Below, one piece after another: positions 8,960 through 16,766 of a stretch of DNA of 64,000 nucleotides. Source of the DNA: Zhenpiania hominis (GTDB lineage: Bacteria; Bacillota; Clostridia; Peptostreptococcales; Anaerovoracaceae); NCBI RefSeq assembly GCF_014333425.1, contig NZ_JACRYT010000002.1:186001-250000 (forward strand). The letters are read 5' to 3'. Made by a program: the position numbers and the translations under genes. The notes beneath the pieces were generated by a model. The model had not been told where the DNA came from. It did not search any database and saw nothing but the letters and a program-made list of their open reading frames with translations. Position 1 is the stretch's first letter; every line of letters begins with the position of its first letter.

Positions 8960-9039
8960 GATTACGTTTCTAACAGCATGTAAAGAATCAAAATTATTGT
9001 AATGAATTCCGGTAAAATGAAAGGAGAACAAGAGATCAA

Positions 9040-10092
9040 ATGACAGTTTCATTAGGAGAATTTATCTCCCAGCTCGGTTCCAGTCCTGTGTTGGTGGTTA
9101 CCGTTCTGCTGACTCTGGGGGTCGTTCTTGTGAACGGATGGACCGACGCGCCAAACGCGATCGCGACCTGCGTATCGACTCAGGCAATCTCTGCCAAAGC
9201 AGCCATACTGATGGCCGCTGTCTTTAATTTTCTCGGTGTTTTCGTCATGACGCTGGTAAACGCCAGCGTCGCGACCACAATCTACAATATGGTGGATTTC
9301 GGCGGAAACCCTGATGACGCTTTGGTCGCGCTGTGCGCTTCTTTATTCGCCATTGTGGTCTGGGCAACCGCGGCCTGGTGGTTTGGAATACCAACCAGCG
9401 AAAGCCACGCTCTGATCGCCGGCATTTCCGGCGCCGCCATTGCTCTGCACGGCGGAATGGGCGGAATCAACGGTTCCGAATGGATCAAAGTAATCTACGG
9501 ACTGGGGCTTTCCACCGTACTGGGCTTCGGGTTCGGCTGGCTTGCCGTCAAAATCGTCGAGCTTGTGTGCAAGCGAATGGATCGCCGCAAAACCCTCGGC
9601 TTCTTCCGCTATGGACAGGTTGCCGGCGGCGCGACGATGGCGTTCATGCACGGCGCCCAGGACGGTCAGAAATTTATGGGCGTTTTTATGCTCGGCGTCT
9701 TCCTTGTAAACGGACAGGCCAATGTTTCCAATTTTGAAATTCCCATCTGGCTGATGGTTCTGTGCAGCGCCGTCATGGCCCTGGGGACTTCCATCGGCGG
9801 CCACCGCATTATTAAATCCGTGGGCATGGATATGGTAAAGATGGAAAAATACCAGGGATTTTCCGCGGACATTGCCGGCACGGGCTGTCTGCTCCTGTCC
9901 TCGGTTACCGGAATTCCGGTATCTACGACGCATACAAAGACTGTTGCCATCATGGGCGTGGGGGCGGCCAGAAGGCTCTCCAACGTAAACTGGGGTGTTG
10001 TCCGTGAAATGGTGCTGACCTGGATTCTTACGTTTCCGGGCTGCGGTCTGATCGGATTTCTTATGGCAAAATTGTTTATGTGGTTATTCTGA
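9040..10092 (+). CDS. pit: Inorganic phosphate transporter, PiT family
   Basis: A polytopic membrane transporter of 350 residues for low-affinity cation-coupled phosphate uptake. Signature repeats are visible in both halves: GWTDAPNAIATCVST near residue 31, and a later region with FMHGAQDGQKFMGV and PVSTTHTKTVAIMGVGA. About ten hydrophobic segments are seen. The next gene encodes a DUF47/PhoU-like partner, the usual two-gene arrangement. A clear AAAGGAG site precedes the start. Confidence 0.94.
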   Translation: MTVSLGEFISQLGSSPVLVVTVLLTLGVVLVNGWTDAPNAIATCVSTQAISAKAAILMAAVFNFLGVFVMTLVNASVATTIYNMVDFGGNPDDALVALCASLFAIVVWATAAWWFGIPTSESHALIAGISGAAIALHGGMGGINGSEWIKVIYGLGLSTVLGFGFGWLAVKIVELVCKRMDRRKTLGFFRYGQVAGGATMAFMHGAQDGQKFMGVFMLGVFLVNGQANVSNFEIPIWLMVLCSAVMALGTSIGGHRIIKSVGMDMVKMEKYQGFSADIAGTGCLLLSSVTGIPVSTTHTKTVAIMGVGAARRLSNVNWGVVREMVLTWILTFPGCGLIGFLMAKLFMWLF

Positions 10093-10113
10093 TAATACAA
10101 AGGAGAAGGCATT

Positions 10114-10737
10114 ATGGGAAAAAAGGAAAAAAATTATTATTTTGAAACATTTATAAAGAGTGTTTCTTACTGTCACGACGCCGCGGCAATGCTGCGGGAC
10201 TGTTTTGACAATTATACATCAATCGATCTGCCGAAAAGTATTGAGGCCATGCATGATATCGAACACGCGGCAGATGAAATCAAACATGAAATGATGAACC
10301 GTCTGGTTAAGGAGTTTCTGCCTCCCCTTGAACGGGAAGATATCGTCGAACTGGCGCATGCTATCGACGATGTTACCGACAGCATTGAGGATGTGCTGCT
10401 GGGCATGTACATGTCCAATACTACAGAACTTCGCGAGGACGCGAAAACCTTCGCGAAAATCATCTATGACTGCTGCTGCGGTCTGCAAAAAATCGCCGCG
10501 GAATTCCACAACTTCCGCAAATCAGCGCTTCTCCGCGAAATCATTGTGGAGATCAATCGCCTGGAGGAGGAGGGCGACCGTCTCTACGTAGATGCTACTC
10601 GGCGTCTCTATATGGAGGAGACCGATCCGGTAAAAATCTTTGCCTGGTCCTCCATCTACGGGCGTCTGGAGCGGTGCTGCGACAGTTGCGAGGATGTCGC
10701 CGATATGGTGGAGCAGATTGTAATGAAAAACAGCTGA
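10114..10737 (+). CDS. DUF47 PhoU-like Pit accessory protein
   Basis: A 207-residue all-helical protein of the DUF47 (TIGR00153) family related to PhoU. These proteins are encoded beside PiT transporters and are thought to modulate phosphate transport. Acidic metal-binding type motifs are present, such as DIEHAADEIKHEM and HAIDDVTDSIEDVL. The gap to the transporter gene is about 20 bases with an AAAGGAGAAGG site, so one operon is likely. Confidence 0.92.
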   Translation: MGKKEKNYYFETFIKSVSYCHDAAAMLRDCFDNYTSIDLPKSIEAMHDIEHAADEIKHEMMNRLVKEFLPPLEREDIVELAHAIDDVTDSIEDVLLGMYMSNTTELREDAKTFAKIIYDCCCGLQKIAAEFHNFRKSALLREIIVEINRLEEEGDRLYVDATRRLYMEETDPVKIFAWSSIYGRLERCCDSCEDVADMVEQIVMKNS

Positions 10738-10764
10738 TGATTCTATCTTTAAATCGCGCAGTGA

Positions 10765-10793
10765 AAAACCGGGAGCAATAAACTCCCGGTTTA
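10765..10793. terminator. Hairpin after the Pit/DUF47 operon
   Basis: AAACCGGGAG / CTCCCGGTTT stem with a short loop, followed by TTATTATTTC on the plus strand. It also lies at the end of the small minus-strand frame at 10799, so it may serve both. Confidence 0.75.
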
Positions 10794-10798
10794 TTATT

Positions 10799-10990
10799 TC
10801 ATAGGAATCCCCTGTACACTTTGTCGGAGCGGCATTCAGAAGCTCGCCCAACAGCGTCTGTCTGGCCGTTCCGCCCCTGAATGGGGATCACATGCAGTTC
10901 CCAGCAAAATAAATCTTCGATTTTTTCTCCATATGGAGGCTTGCCCATATGAAAAAATTTCTGCATCGGTATTGTCATTCCAAACTGCAT
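10799..10990 (-). pseudogene. Small ORF, probably truncated DUF6933-like gene
   Basis: A 63-residue frame starting MQFGMTIPMQKF, with an AAAAGGAG site upstream. The first 40 residues (up to WELHVIPIQGRN) resemble the start of DUF6933-type hypothetical proteins of Clostridia, which are normally much longer. The last residues do not look like family sequence, and no other frame continues the protein cleanly. I read it as a 5' remnant. The resemblance is from memory and weak; the alternative is a genuine short orphan gene. Confidence 0.35.
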
Positions 10991-11015
10991 GAATCGTCAG
11001 TTTCTCCTTTTTTCG

Positions 11016-12410
11016 CTAAAAATCGCCTAAAAACGATTTATATGCCCGATAGGCTTCGTACACATCTGCCTTGGAAACGACTTCCCACGGCGCGTGCATA
11101 TTCAGTACCGGCACGCCCGCGTCGATAACATTCATGTTGTAATTCCCCATGATGTAAGCGATGGTTCCGCCGCCGCCCTGATCGACTTTTCCCAGTTCCG
11201 CGGTCTGATAGTTGACTTTCGCGTCATCCAGAATCTTTCTGAGCTGGGCGATATATTCCGGGTTAGCGTCGTTGCAGCCGCTCTTTCCTCTGGCGCCGGT
11301 GTATTTGTTGAATACAATCCCGTGCCCCAGGAAAGCGGCGTTTTTCTTGTCGCTGACACTCAGATACAGCGGGTCCAGTCCCGCGCTGACATCGCTGGAG
11401 AGCATCTTTGTATTTTTAAGGGCTCTGCGGACTTTAATCAGCGATTCTCCCTCCATGCAGGCCATCAGTTCCGCGATAGTATTTTCCATAAACAGAGACT
11501 GGGCGCCTGTGGCTCCCACGCTTCCAATTTCCTCTTTATCCACCAGGAAGCAGCAGTTTGTATACTGGCAGGACTCCACATCTAAAATCGCGGCAAGGGA
11601 TGTATAGGCGCATACCCGGTCATCATGCCCGTATCCCATGATCATGCTGCGGTCCAGTCCGTAATCCCTCGCTTTGCCGCTGGGAACCACTTCGATTTCC
11701 GCGCTGAGGAAGTCCTCTTCCTCAATGCCGTAGTTTTCTTTTAAAATCCGCAGGATATTGGCTTTTACCGCTTCCCTTTCTTTCTCATCTTCCGCCGCCT
11801 CTTTCAGAGGAATGCTGCCGATGGTAACGTCCAGATTTTCGCCTTCCACGATTTTCGCGCCTGTTTTTTTCATCTGATCCGCCGCCAGATGGATCAAAAG
11901 ATCGCTGACTCCGAATACCGGATCCTCTTCCTTCTCGCCGATGACAAAATCGACACTTGTCCCGTCTTTTTTCACGATTACGCCGTGCAGCGCCAAGGGC
12001 AGCGTTACCCACTGGTATTTTTTAATGCCGCCATAATAATGGGTGTCGAAAAGGGCAAAGCCTTCGCTCTCATAAAGAGGATTCTGCTTTAAGTCCAGAC
12101 GCGGCGAGTCAATGTGCGCGCCTAAAATCCGCAGTCCTTCTTCCAGCGGTTTTTCCCCGATGACAAACAGGGCGACATTTTTGTTCATGTTCACCGCGTA
12201 AACTTTATCGCCCGGTTTTAAAGAGTCCCCTGCTTTCAGGACTTCCTCCAGATCGCGGAATCCTTTTTCCTCCGCCATCCGCAGAGTCAGCCGGGCACAC
12301 GCCCGTTCCGTCTTGCCCTCTGAAAGAAAGGCCTTGTAACCTTCGCTGAATTCCATTACCTTTTTCATCTCTTCATCCGTGTATTTTTTCCACGCGTTTT
12401 CTTTGTACAT
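11016..12410 (-). CDS. M18 family aminopeptidase
   Basis: A zinc aminopeptidase of 464 residues that removes N-terminal residues from peptides in the cytosol. Dinuclear metal-site motifs are visible: GAHIDSPRLDLK (first His and Asp), YGHDDRVC (bridging Asp), VDKEEIGSVGATG (Glu pair), SSDVSAGLDP (Asp), and a C-terminal NMHAPWEVVSK (His). The spacing is that of M18 enzymes. The start is placed at ATG 12410, which follows GAGGAGAAAACAAC; an earlier in-frame start at 12446 has no such site. It is transcribed alone. Confidence 0.93.
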   Translation of the reverse strand: MYKENAWKKYTDEEMKKVMEFSEGYKAFLSEGKTERACARLTLRMAEEKGFRDLEEVLKAGDSLKPGDKVYAVNMNKNVALFVIGEKPLEEGLRILGAHIDSPRLDLKQNPLYESEGFALFDTHYYGGIKKYQWVTLPLALHGVIVKKDGTSVDFVIGEKEEDPVFGVSDLLIHLAADQMKKTGAKIVEGENLDVTIGSIPLKEAAEDEKEREAVKANILRILKENYGIEEEDFLSAEIEVVPSGKARDYGLDRSMIMGYGHDDRVCAYTSLAAILDVESCQYTNCCFLVDKEEIGSVGATGAQSLFMENTIAELMACMEGESLIKVRRALKNTKMLSSDVSAGLDPLYLSVSDKKNAAFLGHGIVFNKYTGARGKSGCNDANPEYIAQLRKILDDAKVNYQTAELGKVDQGGGGTIAYIMGNYNMNVIDAGVPVLNMHAPWEVVSKADVYEAYRAYKSFLGDF

Positions 12411-12907
12411 GTTGTTTTCTCCTCGCTTTCCTGTTCTATTTTTCATGATCGCGTTTATTCGCGGTTATATACCTGCGGCTGCGGTTTATCGGCTTTTTCC
12501 CGATAAAGATTCACTCGATACTTTCAGTATACCATCTCTTCCAAAAAATAGACACGCAAAATTTTCGTTGCCAGCCAGAATACATAGGCATCCGGGTAGC
12601 GCGAACAAATCACTTGTAATTTCCTTTAGAGGCCGCGCAGCGCGAATCAATCGCAAAAAAACAGAGAAAATTGCGTTTTTTAGGGCCATTCCATTTTCAT
12701 ACTCCCTCGTTTCCTTCGGGGACAACCAAATCCGCAATTTTACATTCAAAGCGCCTTAATTGTTCGCATTTCGTTTTGCTCGGCGCCATCCAACGGATTT
12801 TTTACAAAAGATGTTCGCGGTGATGTTATACGAGCAGGCGGCTGCAAATTGTATCTTCTTAAGAGAACGCCGAAAAGGAGCCCGCTTGGTTTCCCGGGCT
12901 CCTTGAA
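12411..12907. other. Gene-poor stretch
   Basis: About 500 bases between the aminopeptidase start and the small RHH gene. I see no frame with a ribosome site and no known RNA. It should contain the aminopeptidase promoter and ends in the terminator at 12876-12903. Confidence 0.5.
12876..12903 (-). terminator. Terminator of the ybjQ-SPFH-RHH operon
   Basis: AGGAGCCCG / CGGGCTCCT stem with a TTGGTTTC-type loop, directly after the RHH stop. The minus strand continues TTTTCGG, a short U-run. Confidence 0.75.
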
Positions 12908-13162
12908 TTATTTATTTTTACGTTTCTTTACACACTCTGCCAGAAGATACTCAATCTGTCCGTTAATCGACCGAAAGTCCTCTTCCGCCCACCTGGCGAT
13001 TTCATCCCACAAAGACGGCGCGATCCTAAGAAGAATCTGTTTTTTCTTTTTTTCGGACTCCTTCAGCTTTTTCTCTCTGGCCTTGATTTCCTGCTCCATT
13101 TTTTCCAGCTTTTCCAGCTTTTTCTGGAGCTGCTCTTCCTTTTTCTCCAGTTCTTCTTTCAT
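12908..13162 (-). CDS. Coiled-coil plus ribbon-helix-helix (Arc-like) small protein
   Basis: An 84-residue protein. Residues 1-42 are almost entirely Glu/Lys/Leu and should form a long coiled coil. Residues 43-80 (ILLRIAPSLWDEIARWAEED... to LLAECVKK) match an Arc-type ribbon-helix-helix fold: a short basic strand, then two helices. This fold usually binds DNA, so it may be a small regulator, possibly of its own operon. It is the last gene behind ybjQ and the SPFH gene, 12 bases after the SPFH stop. Function is otherwise unknown; an adaptor role for the SPFH assembly is an alternative. Confidence 0.7.
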   Translation of the reverse strand: MKEELEKKEEQLQKKLEKLEKMEQEIKAREKKLKESEKKKKQILLRIAPSLWDEIARWAEEDFRSINGQIEYLLAECVKKRKNK

Positions 13163-13174
13163 AGGCTGGCCTCT

Positions 13175-14173
13175 TTAGTAAATGGTTCCGCTGTTGACTA
13201 CCGGCTGCGCTTCCTTGTCACCGCAGAGTACGACCAGCAGATTGCTTACCATGGCCGCCTTTCGTTCTTCGTCCAGAAGGACAATTTCTTCTTCACCCAG
13301 TTGATCCAGCGCCGTTTTTACCATGCCCACCGCTCCGGTCACGATCTTCTGCCTTGCCGCGATGATAGCCGCCGCCTGCTGTCTCCGGAGCATAGCCGCC
13401 GCGATTTCCTCCGCATAGGACAGATGGGTAATCCGAACCTCCAGCACTTCCAGGCCCGCGTCCTCGACCCGCTGCTGCAGTCTGTTTTTCATCATATCGG
13501 CGATTTCCTGGCTGCTGCCGCGCAGAGTTTTCTCCTCAGTATCGGTTTCCTCAATACTGTCGTACGGATACTGCCTTGCGATGCTGCGGATGGTGGAGTC
13601 GCACTGTGTGGACAGATACTGAAAATAATTATCCACGTTAAATACCGCTTTTGTCGGGTTTTCTACTCTCCAGACGACAATCGCTCCGATGATAATCGGG
13701 TTTCCCATGGCGTCGTTTACTTTCTGGGTACCGTTATTAAACGTCAGAACCTTTGTAGAAACCTTTTTGTTTATGGACGGCTTTTTCTCCTTATTCTTTT
13801 TCGAACTTTCACTCAGCTCCTGCAAAAGACCCTCTGACTCATTCTGTTTTTCCGCGATGGGATTCCTGGCTGTTACGAACGGGTTCACAAAGAAGAATCC
13901 GTGATCCTTTATTGTACCGTAATACTTACCGAACAAAGTCAAAACCAGCGCTTCATTCGGATTGATGATTTTCAGCCCTCCCAGCAGCACGCACGCGATA
14001 CAGAATACGACAGCCGCCGCCACAATCACAGCAGCCAGCGCAGCCATAGCTCCCCATACAATCGCTCCCACACAAATCAGCATCACCAGAATCAGTATCA
14101 GCATCATTGCCATTCCATTTGCAGGCTTTAAAACTTTTTCTTCAATTTGCGTATTTACAAAGTTCTTTTCCAT
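13175..14173 (-). CDS. SPFH/stomatin-like membrane scaffold protein
   Basis: A 332-residue SPFH (prohibitin-homology) domain protein. Two adjacent hydrophobic segments near the N-terminus (MMLILILVMLICVGAIV and a following Ala/Val-rich stretch) give a membrane hairpin. NPNEALVLTLFGKYYGT opens the SPFH domain, and the later AEEIAAAMLRRQQAAAI helix is the typical alpha-helical oligomerisation region. Such proteins form membrane microdomain scaffolds. The start is placed at ATG 14173 after AAGGAGGAACAG; an upstream ATG at 14206 is poorer. It sits between ybjQ and the RHH gene. Confidence 0.88.
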   Translation of the reverse strand: MEKNFVNTQIEEKVLKPANGMAMMLILILVMLICVGAIVWGAMAALAAVIVAAAVVFCIACVLLGGLKIINPNEALVLTLFGKYYGTIKDHGFFFVNPFVTARNPIAEKQNESEGLLQELSESSKKNKEKKPSINKKVSTKVLTFNNGTQKVNDAMGNPIIIGAIVVWRVENPTKAVFNVDNYFQYLSTQCDSTIRSIARQYPYDSIEETDTEEKTLRGSSQEIADMMKNRLQQRVEDAGLEVLEVRITHLSYAEEIAAAMLRRQQAAAIIAARQKIVTGAVGMVKTALDQLGEEEIVLLDEERKAAMVSNLLVVLCGDKEAQPVVNSGTIY

Positions 14174-14216
14174 CTGTTCCTCCTTATTTTCCCGCTCATT
14201 TTCCATGCGCCTTCAT

Positions 14217-14531
14217 TCACTCTTTATATTTTACAGCGGTTCCGTAGGCAATTACTTCGGCAGTCGCGTCCATAATCGCGGATGTGGCGTACTCCATCAT
14301 GATAATCGCGTCCGCTCCCATTTTTTCCGCTTCCGCAACCATCCTCTGCGTGGCCACCTCTCTCGCCTCGTTGAGCATATCCGTATATCCGCGAAGCTCT
14401 CCGCCGACCACATTTTTCAATCCCGCCATGATGTCTTTTCCTATGTGTCTTGCCTGTACGACGTTCCCCTTGACGATTCCCAGCGCTTCAATTTCTTTTC
14501 CGGGAACGTAATTAATAGTCAGTATCAACAT
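14217..14531 (-). CDS. YbjQ/UPF0145 family protein
   Basis: A 104-residue protein of the YbjQ (UPF0145) family, a small pentamer-forming fold sometimes called heavy-metal-binding; the biochemical role is not known. Characteristic stretches are NYVPGKEIEALGIVKG, GLKNVVGGELRGYTDML and MGADAIIMMEYATS. It is the first gene of the operon with SPFH and RHH, with AGGAGGAAGCAAG before its ATG. Co-occurrence with SPFH proteins is a recurring arrangement in Firmicutes as I recall it. Confidence 0.9.
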   Translation of the reverse strand: MLILTINYVPGKEIEALGIVKGNVVQARHIGKDIMAGLKNVVGGELRGYTDMLNEAREVATQRMVAEAEKMGADAIIMMEYATSAIMDATAEVIAYGTAVKYKE

Positions 14532-14560
14532 CTTGCTTCCTCCTCTTATTTTTATATCTT

Positions 14561-14600
14561 TATGATATCATAATAATATCATACTAATTTTCTTTGTCAA
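14561..14600 (-). promoter_or_regulatory. Promoter and operator-like repeats of the ybjQ operon
   Basis: On the minus strand TTGACA (complement of 14595-14600), a 16-base spacer and TATTAT (complement of 14573-14578). The -10 region lies inside the inverted repeat TGATAT / ATATCA and near a second palindrome ATGATATCAT. This would suit autoregulation by the operon's RHH protein. Confidence 0.55.
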
Positions 14601-14951
14601 GGTTTTTTATGAAAAGATAGAGGACGCTCTGCATATATCGGAGCGGTTGGGGAGAAGGAGCATGGAAACAGGCGTTTTGCAGATGGGCGAGCAAACAGAG
14701 CGTGCGCCAGTGCACACCGTCATGACTTTTTTTCGGATTGCGTATACAAATCGTCCACACCAGGCCTGTAATTTGTGATATTGCGTATAAAACTGCTCCG
14801 AATGTCTGGAAATTTAGAGAAAATTCGTTTTAAAAGCATGGAAAAACGGGGCGATGTATACGCAGTCGGCAAAATCTGCCCCTGGGTGTGCACCGTCCCG
14901 TTTTCCGTAATCTTATTTAATTTATATCGGACATACAGAAGCCGCGTCCCC
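14601..14951. other. Gene-poor stretch
   Basis: About 350 bases between the ybjQ promoter and the end of the MFS gene. I find no supported gene or RNA, and no clear T-rich terminator for the MFS gene. Confidence 0.4.
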
Positions 14952-16115
14952 TTATCCTCGGATCCGGTGATACCGCCCCGCGACCGGAAGTATACAAGCG
15001 GCGATCACAAAGGCGATGATAAACGCGACCAGGAACAAAGTCGTCCCGGAAAAGGCGGATACCAGCAGCGCCGACAGAAACTGGCCCAGAAACATCGCCA
15101 TGGTGCAGAAGCTGATATTCAGTCCCTTCTTTTCCGGCGTGCTTTTGTTGACAATCAGACTGTTAAACAACGGCGTGGAACAGCCAAAGCCCAGTCCGGC
15201 GAAAAATACCGCGATCCATAAAACGACCGCATGGCCCGACAGGAAGTACAGAAGAAAGGCAATTCCATAACAGCAGAACGCGATGGTCAGACAACCTTTT
15301 TCCTGTATTTTTCTTACAATATTGGGCATAAACCCTGCCGCCAGGACCGCGATTAAGTCCAGCGCCGCCAGATAGTAGCCTGTGAAGGAAGGGCTGTACC
15401 CCAGCTCTGTCTGCAGATAAATCGGCAGCGACACCATGGCTGTAAAAAACATCAGCATTCCCAGGAAGGCAATCAGCAGCACCAGCGGTATCGGCACGCC
15501 TTTTCCCGCGCCCTGCGATTCCTCCTGCGACTGTTCCTCTGCGGCTCTTCCGCATCTTGGCACGAAGAAAATCAAAAGAAGAAAGGCTAAGATACCAAGC
15601 CCATAGATATAAAACGGGCAGCGCCATGAAATATCCGCCAGCACTCCGCTGATACTGAGGAAAATCACGCCGCCGAATTCCATGGACATTCCCTGTACCG
15701 CGATCAATCTCAGCTGACGTTCCCCCTGGAAGAAAGCGGCAATCAGCGCGACGGCCGAGCTCATAATCGCCGCTGTCGCTACGCCCAAAAGAAACCGATC
15801 CACGAAAATGGCCACGGCATTTGGCATATAACCTCCGGCTACGCCGAAAATCCCATACAGCAGCAATCCGAAAAACGCGACCCAGTAAGGGCCTTTTCGG
15901 TCAATCAGCTTCCCGAAAAAAACAGCCGACGCCACTACCCCCAGAGCCGGAGCCGTCACCAGCCAGGAAGCGTAATTTCCGAGTCCGTATACCTCTCCCA
16001 ACTGAGGAAGCGCCGGCGTAATCGCGTTGCCTACCATGACGGTCAGACTGCTGGCAAGCATAATCGCCACTACCCCGGGAATTCCAATTTTCCTTGTGTT
16101 TTGTCTTTGTTCCAT
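14952..16115 (-). CDS. MFS transporter under an FMN riboswitch (probable riboflavin transporter, RibZ-like)
   Basis: A 387-residue major facilitator with about 12 membrane segments. It has an MFS motif-A-like loop (FFGKLIDRKGPYW) after the second segment and a basic cytoplasmic middle region (RCGRAAEEQSQEE). Sequence alone would suggest a drug-efflux-type permease. The FMN riboswitch and terminator in its leader argue for flavin transport instead, because such riboswitches control riboflavin synthesis and uptake and an MFS uptake family (RibZ) has been described in Clostridia. The start is taken at ATG 16115 after AAAGGAGTAACT; an upstream in-frame start at 16172 lies in the terminator stem. 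The substrate is inferred from regulation, not shown. Confidence 0.8.
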   Translation of the reverse strand: MEQRQNTRKIGIPGVVAIMLASSLTVMVGNAITPALPQLGEVYGLGNYASWLVTAPALGVVASAVFFGKLIDRKGPYWVAFFGLLLYGIFGVAGGYMPNAVAIFVDRFLLGVATAAIMSSAVALIAAFFQGERQLRLIAVQGMSMEFGGVIFLSISGVLADISWRCPFYIYGLGILAFLLLIFFVPRCGRAAEEQSQEESQGAGKGVPIPLVLLIAFLGMLMFFTAMVSLPIYLQTELGYSPSFTGYYLAALDLIAVLAAGFMPNIVRKIQEKGCLTIAFCCYGIAFLLYFLSGHAVVLWIAVFFAGLGFGCSTPLFNSLIVNKSTPEKKGLNISFCTMAMFLGQFLSALLVSAFSGTTLFLVAFIIAFVIAACILPVAGRYHRIRG

Positions 16116-16166
16116 AGTTACTCCTTTCATCATTTCGGATTTCTTCCGGATCGAGCGCATGAAAAA

Positions 16167-16187
16167 AGGCACCTTCTTTCGATGCCT
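16167..16187 (-). terminator. Expression-platform terminator of the FMN riboswitch
   Basis: On the minus strand AGGCATC pairs with GGTGCCT around a GAAAGAA loop, followed by a run of five or more T. It lies between the aptamer and the MFS start, as expected for transcriptional attenuation by FMN. Confidence 0.8.
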
Positions 16188-16238
16188 TCTCTATTCATTA
16201 TCTTCTAAAAATAAGTACGCAAAAGAAAGCATCCACGC

Positions 16239-16340
16239 TTTCTTCTCTCATCCAGACTTTACTGTCGGCTCCGGGTTCTGACCGGATTAGCTTTCGCTCG
16301 CGGGCTGTACCGCCGGTAGAGATCACTCTTCTAGAAGAAA
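16239..16340 (-). ncRNA. FMN riboswitch (RFN element)
   Basis: The minus strand contains the conserved RFN core in order: CTACCGGCGGTA, AGCCCGCGAGC, a GGTCAGAACCCGGAGCCGAC region, and AGTCTGGATGAGAGAAG. Outer stem P1 is formed by TTTCTTC and GAAGAAA. These blocks are the near-invariant aptamer segments, so the identification is strong. It controls the MFS gene at 14952-16115 through the terminator downstream. Confidence 0.95.
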
Positions 16341-16366
16341 TCTGCCTGTTATGTATTTCATGGTTT

Positions 16367-16396
16367 ATGGTACCAGAGCAATGCTGCGTTTGTCAA
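16367..16396 (-). promoter_or_regulatory. Promoter of the FMN-riboswitch transcript
   Basis: Minus-strand TTGACA (complement of 16391-16396), an 18-base spacer and TACCAT (complement of 16367-16372), about 26 bases before the aptamer. Confidence 0.6.
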
Positions 16397-16766
16397 GGTA
16401 CGGGCAAAAAATTTTCAATCTCATCCCCTCCCGTGGGACACAACATGAATAGGTATGCGCAGGCAAAGCACATCGTAAGCTCTTAGAACGCAAAAAGGTG
16501 TACTTAAGTTTAAAATTCTTCATATTATACACATTTGAGAAGCCTCCCAAAGCTGCGCTTTTGCGCAAACAAGAATGATTCGTACTATCGTTGTATAAAT
16601 ACTCTGTATTCGAGCATATTCTACAAATTTCGACAAATATTCTTTCAGGGACTTCAAACGGGACCAAGTAAAAATGTGTGCAAAGAAACTAAAAAAGCAT
16701 CTCTGTACACATTTTGATGATTTCCTCAATAGTTTGCTTTCCAGCCTTCGCATTCCGAATCCCGGA
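16397..16766. other. Gene-poor stretch with a long inverted repeat
   Basis: No supported gene. AAAATGTGTGCA (16671-16682) and TGTACACATTTT (16704-16715) form 12-base arms with one mismatch and a 21-base loop, downstream of the glycerate kinase stop. This may act as the end of that operon's transcript, although it lacks a good T-run on the minus strand. Confidence 0.45.

Noticed and set aside
12486..12749. 87-residue minus-strand frame in the gap before the RHH gene
   Set aside because: Starts at TTG without a ribosome site; composition does not look like a protein.
14952..16115. Multidrug exporter annotation for the MFS gene
   Set aside because: Possible on sequence alone, but the FMN riboswitch makes flavin transport the better first guess.
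16365..16667. 100-residue frame upstream of the FMN riboswitch
   Set aside because: Runs over the riboswitch promoter, low-complexity and no ribosome site.
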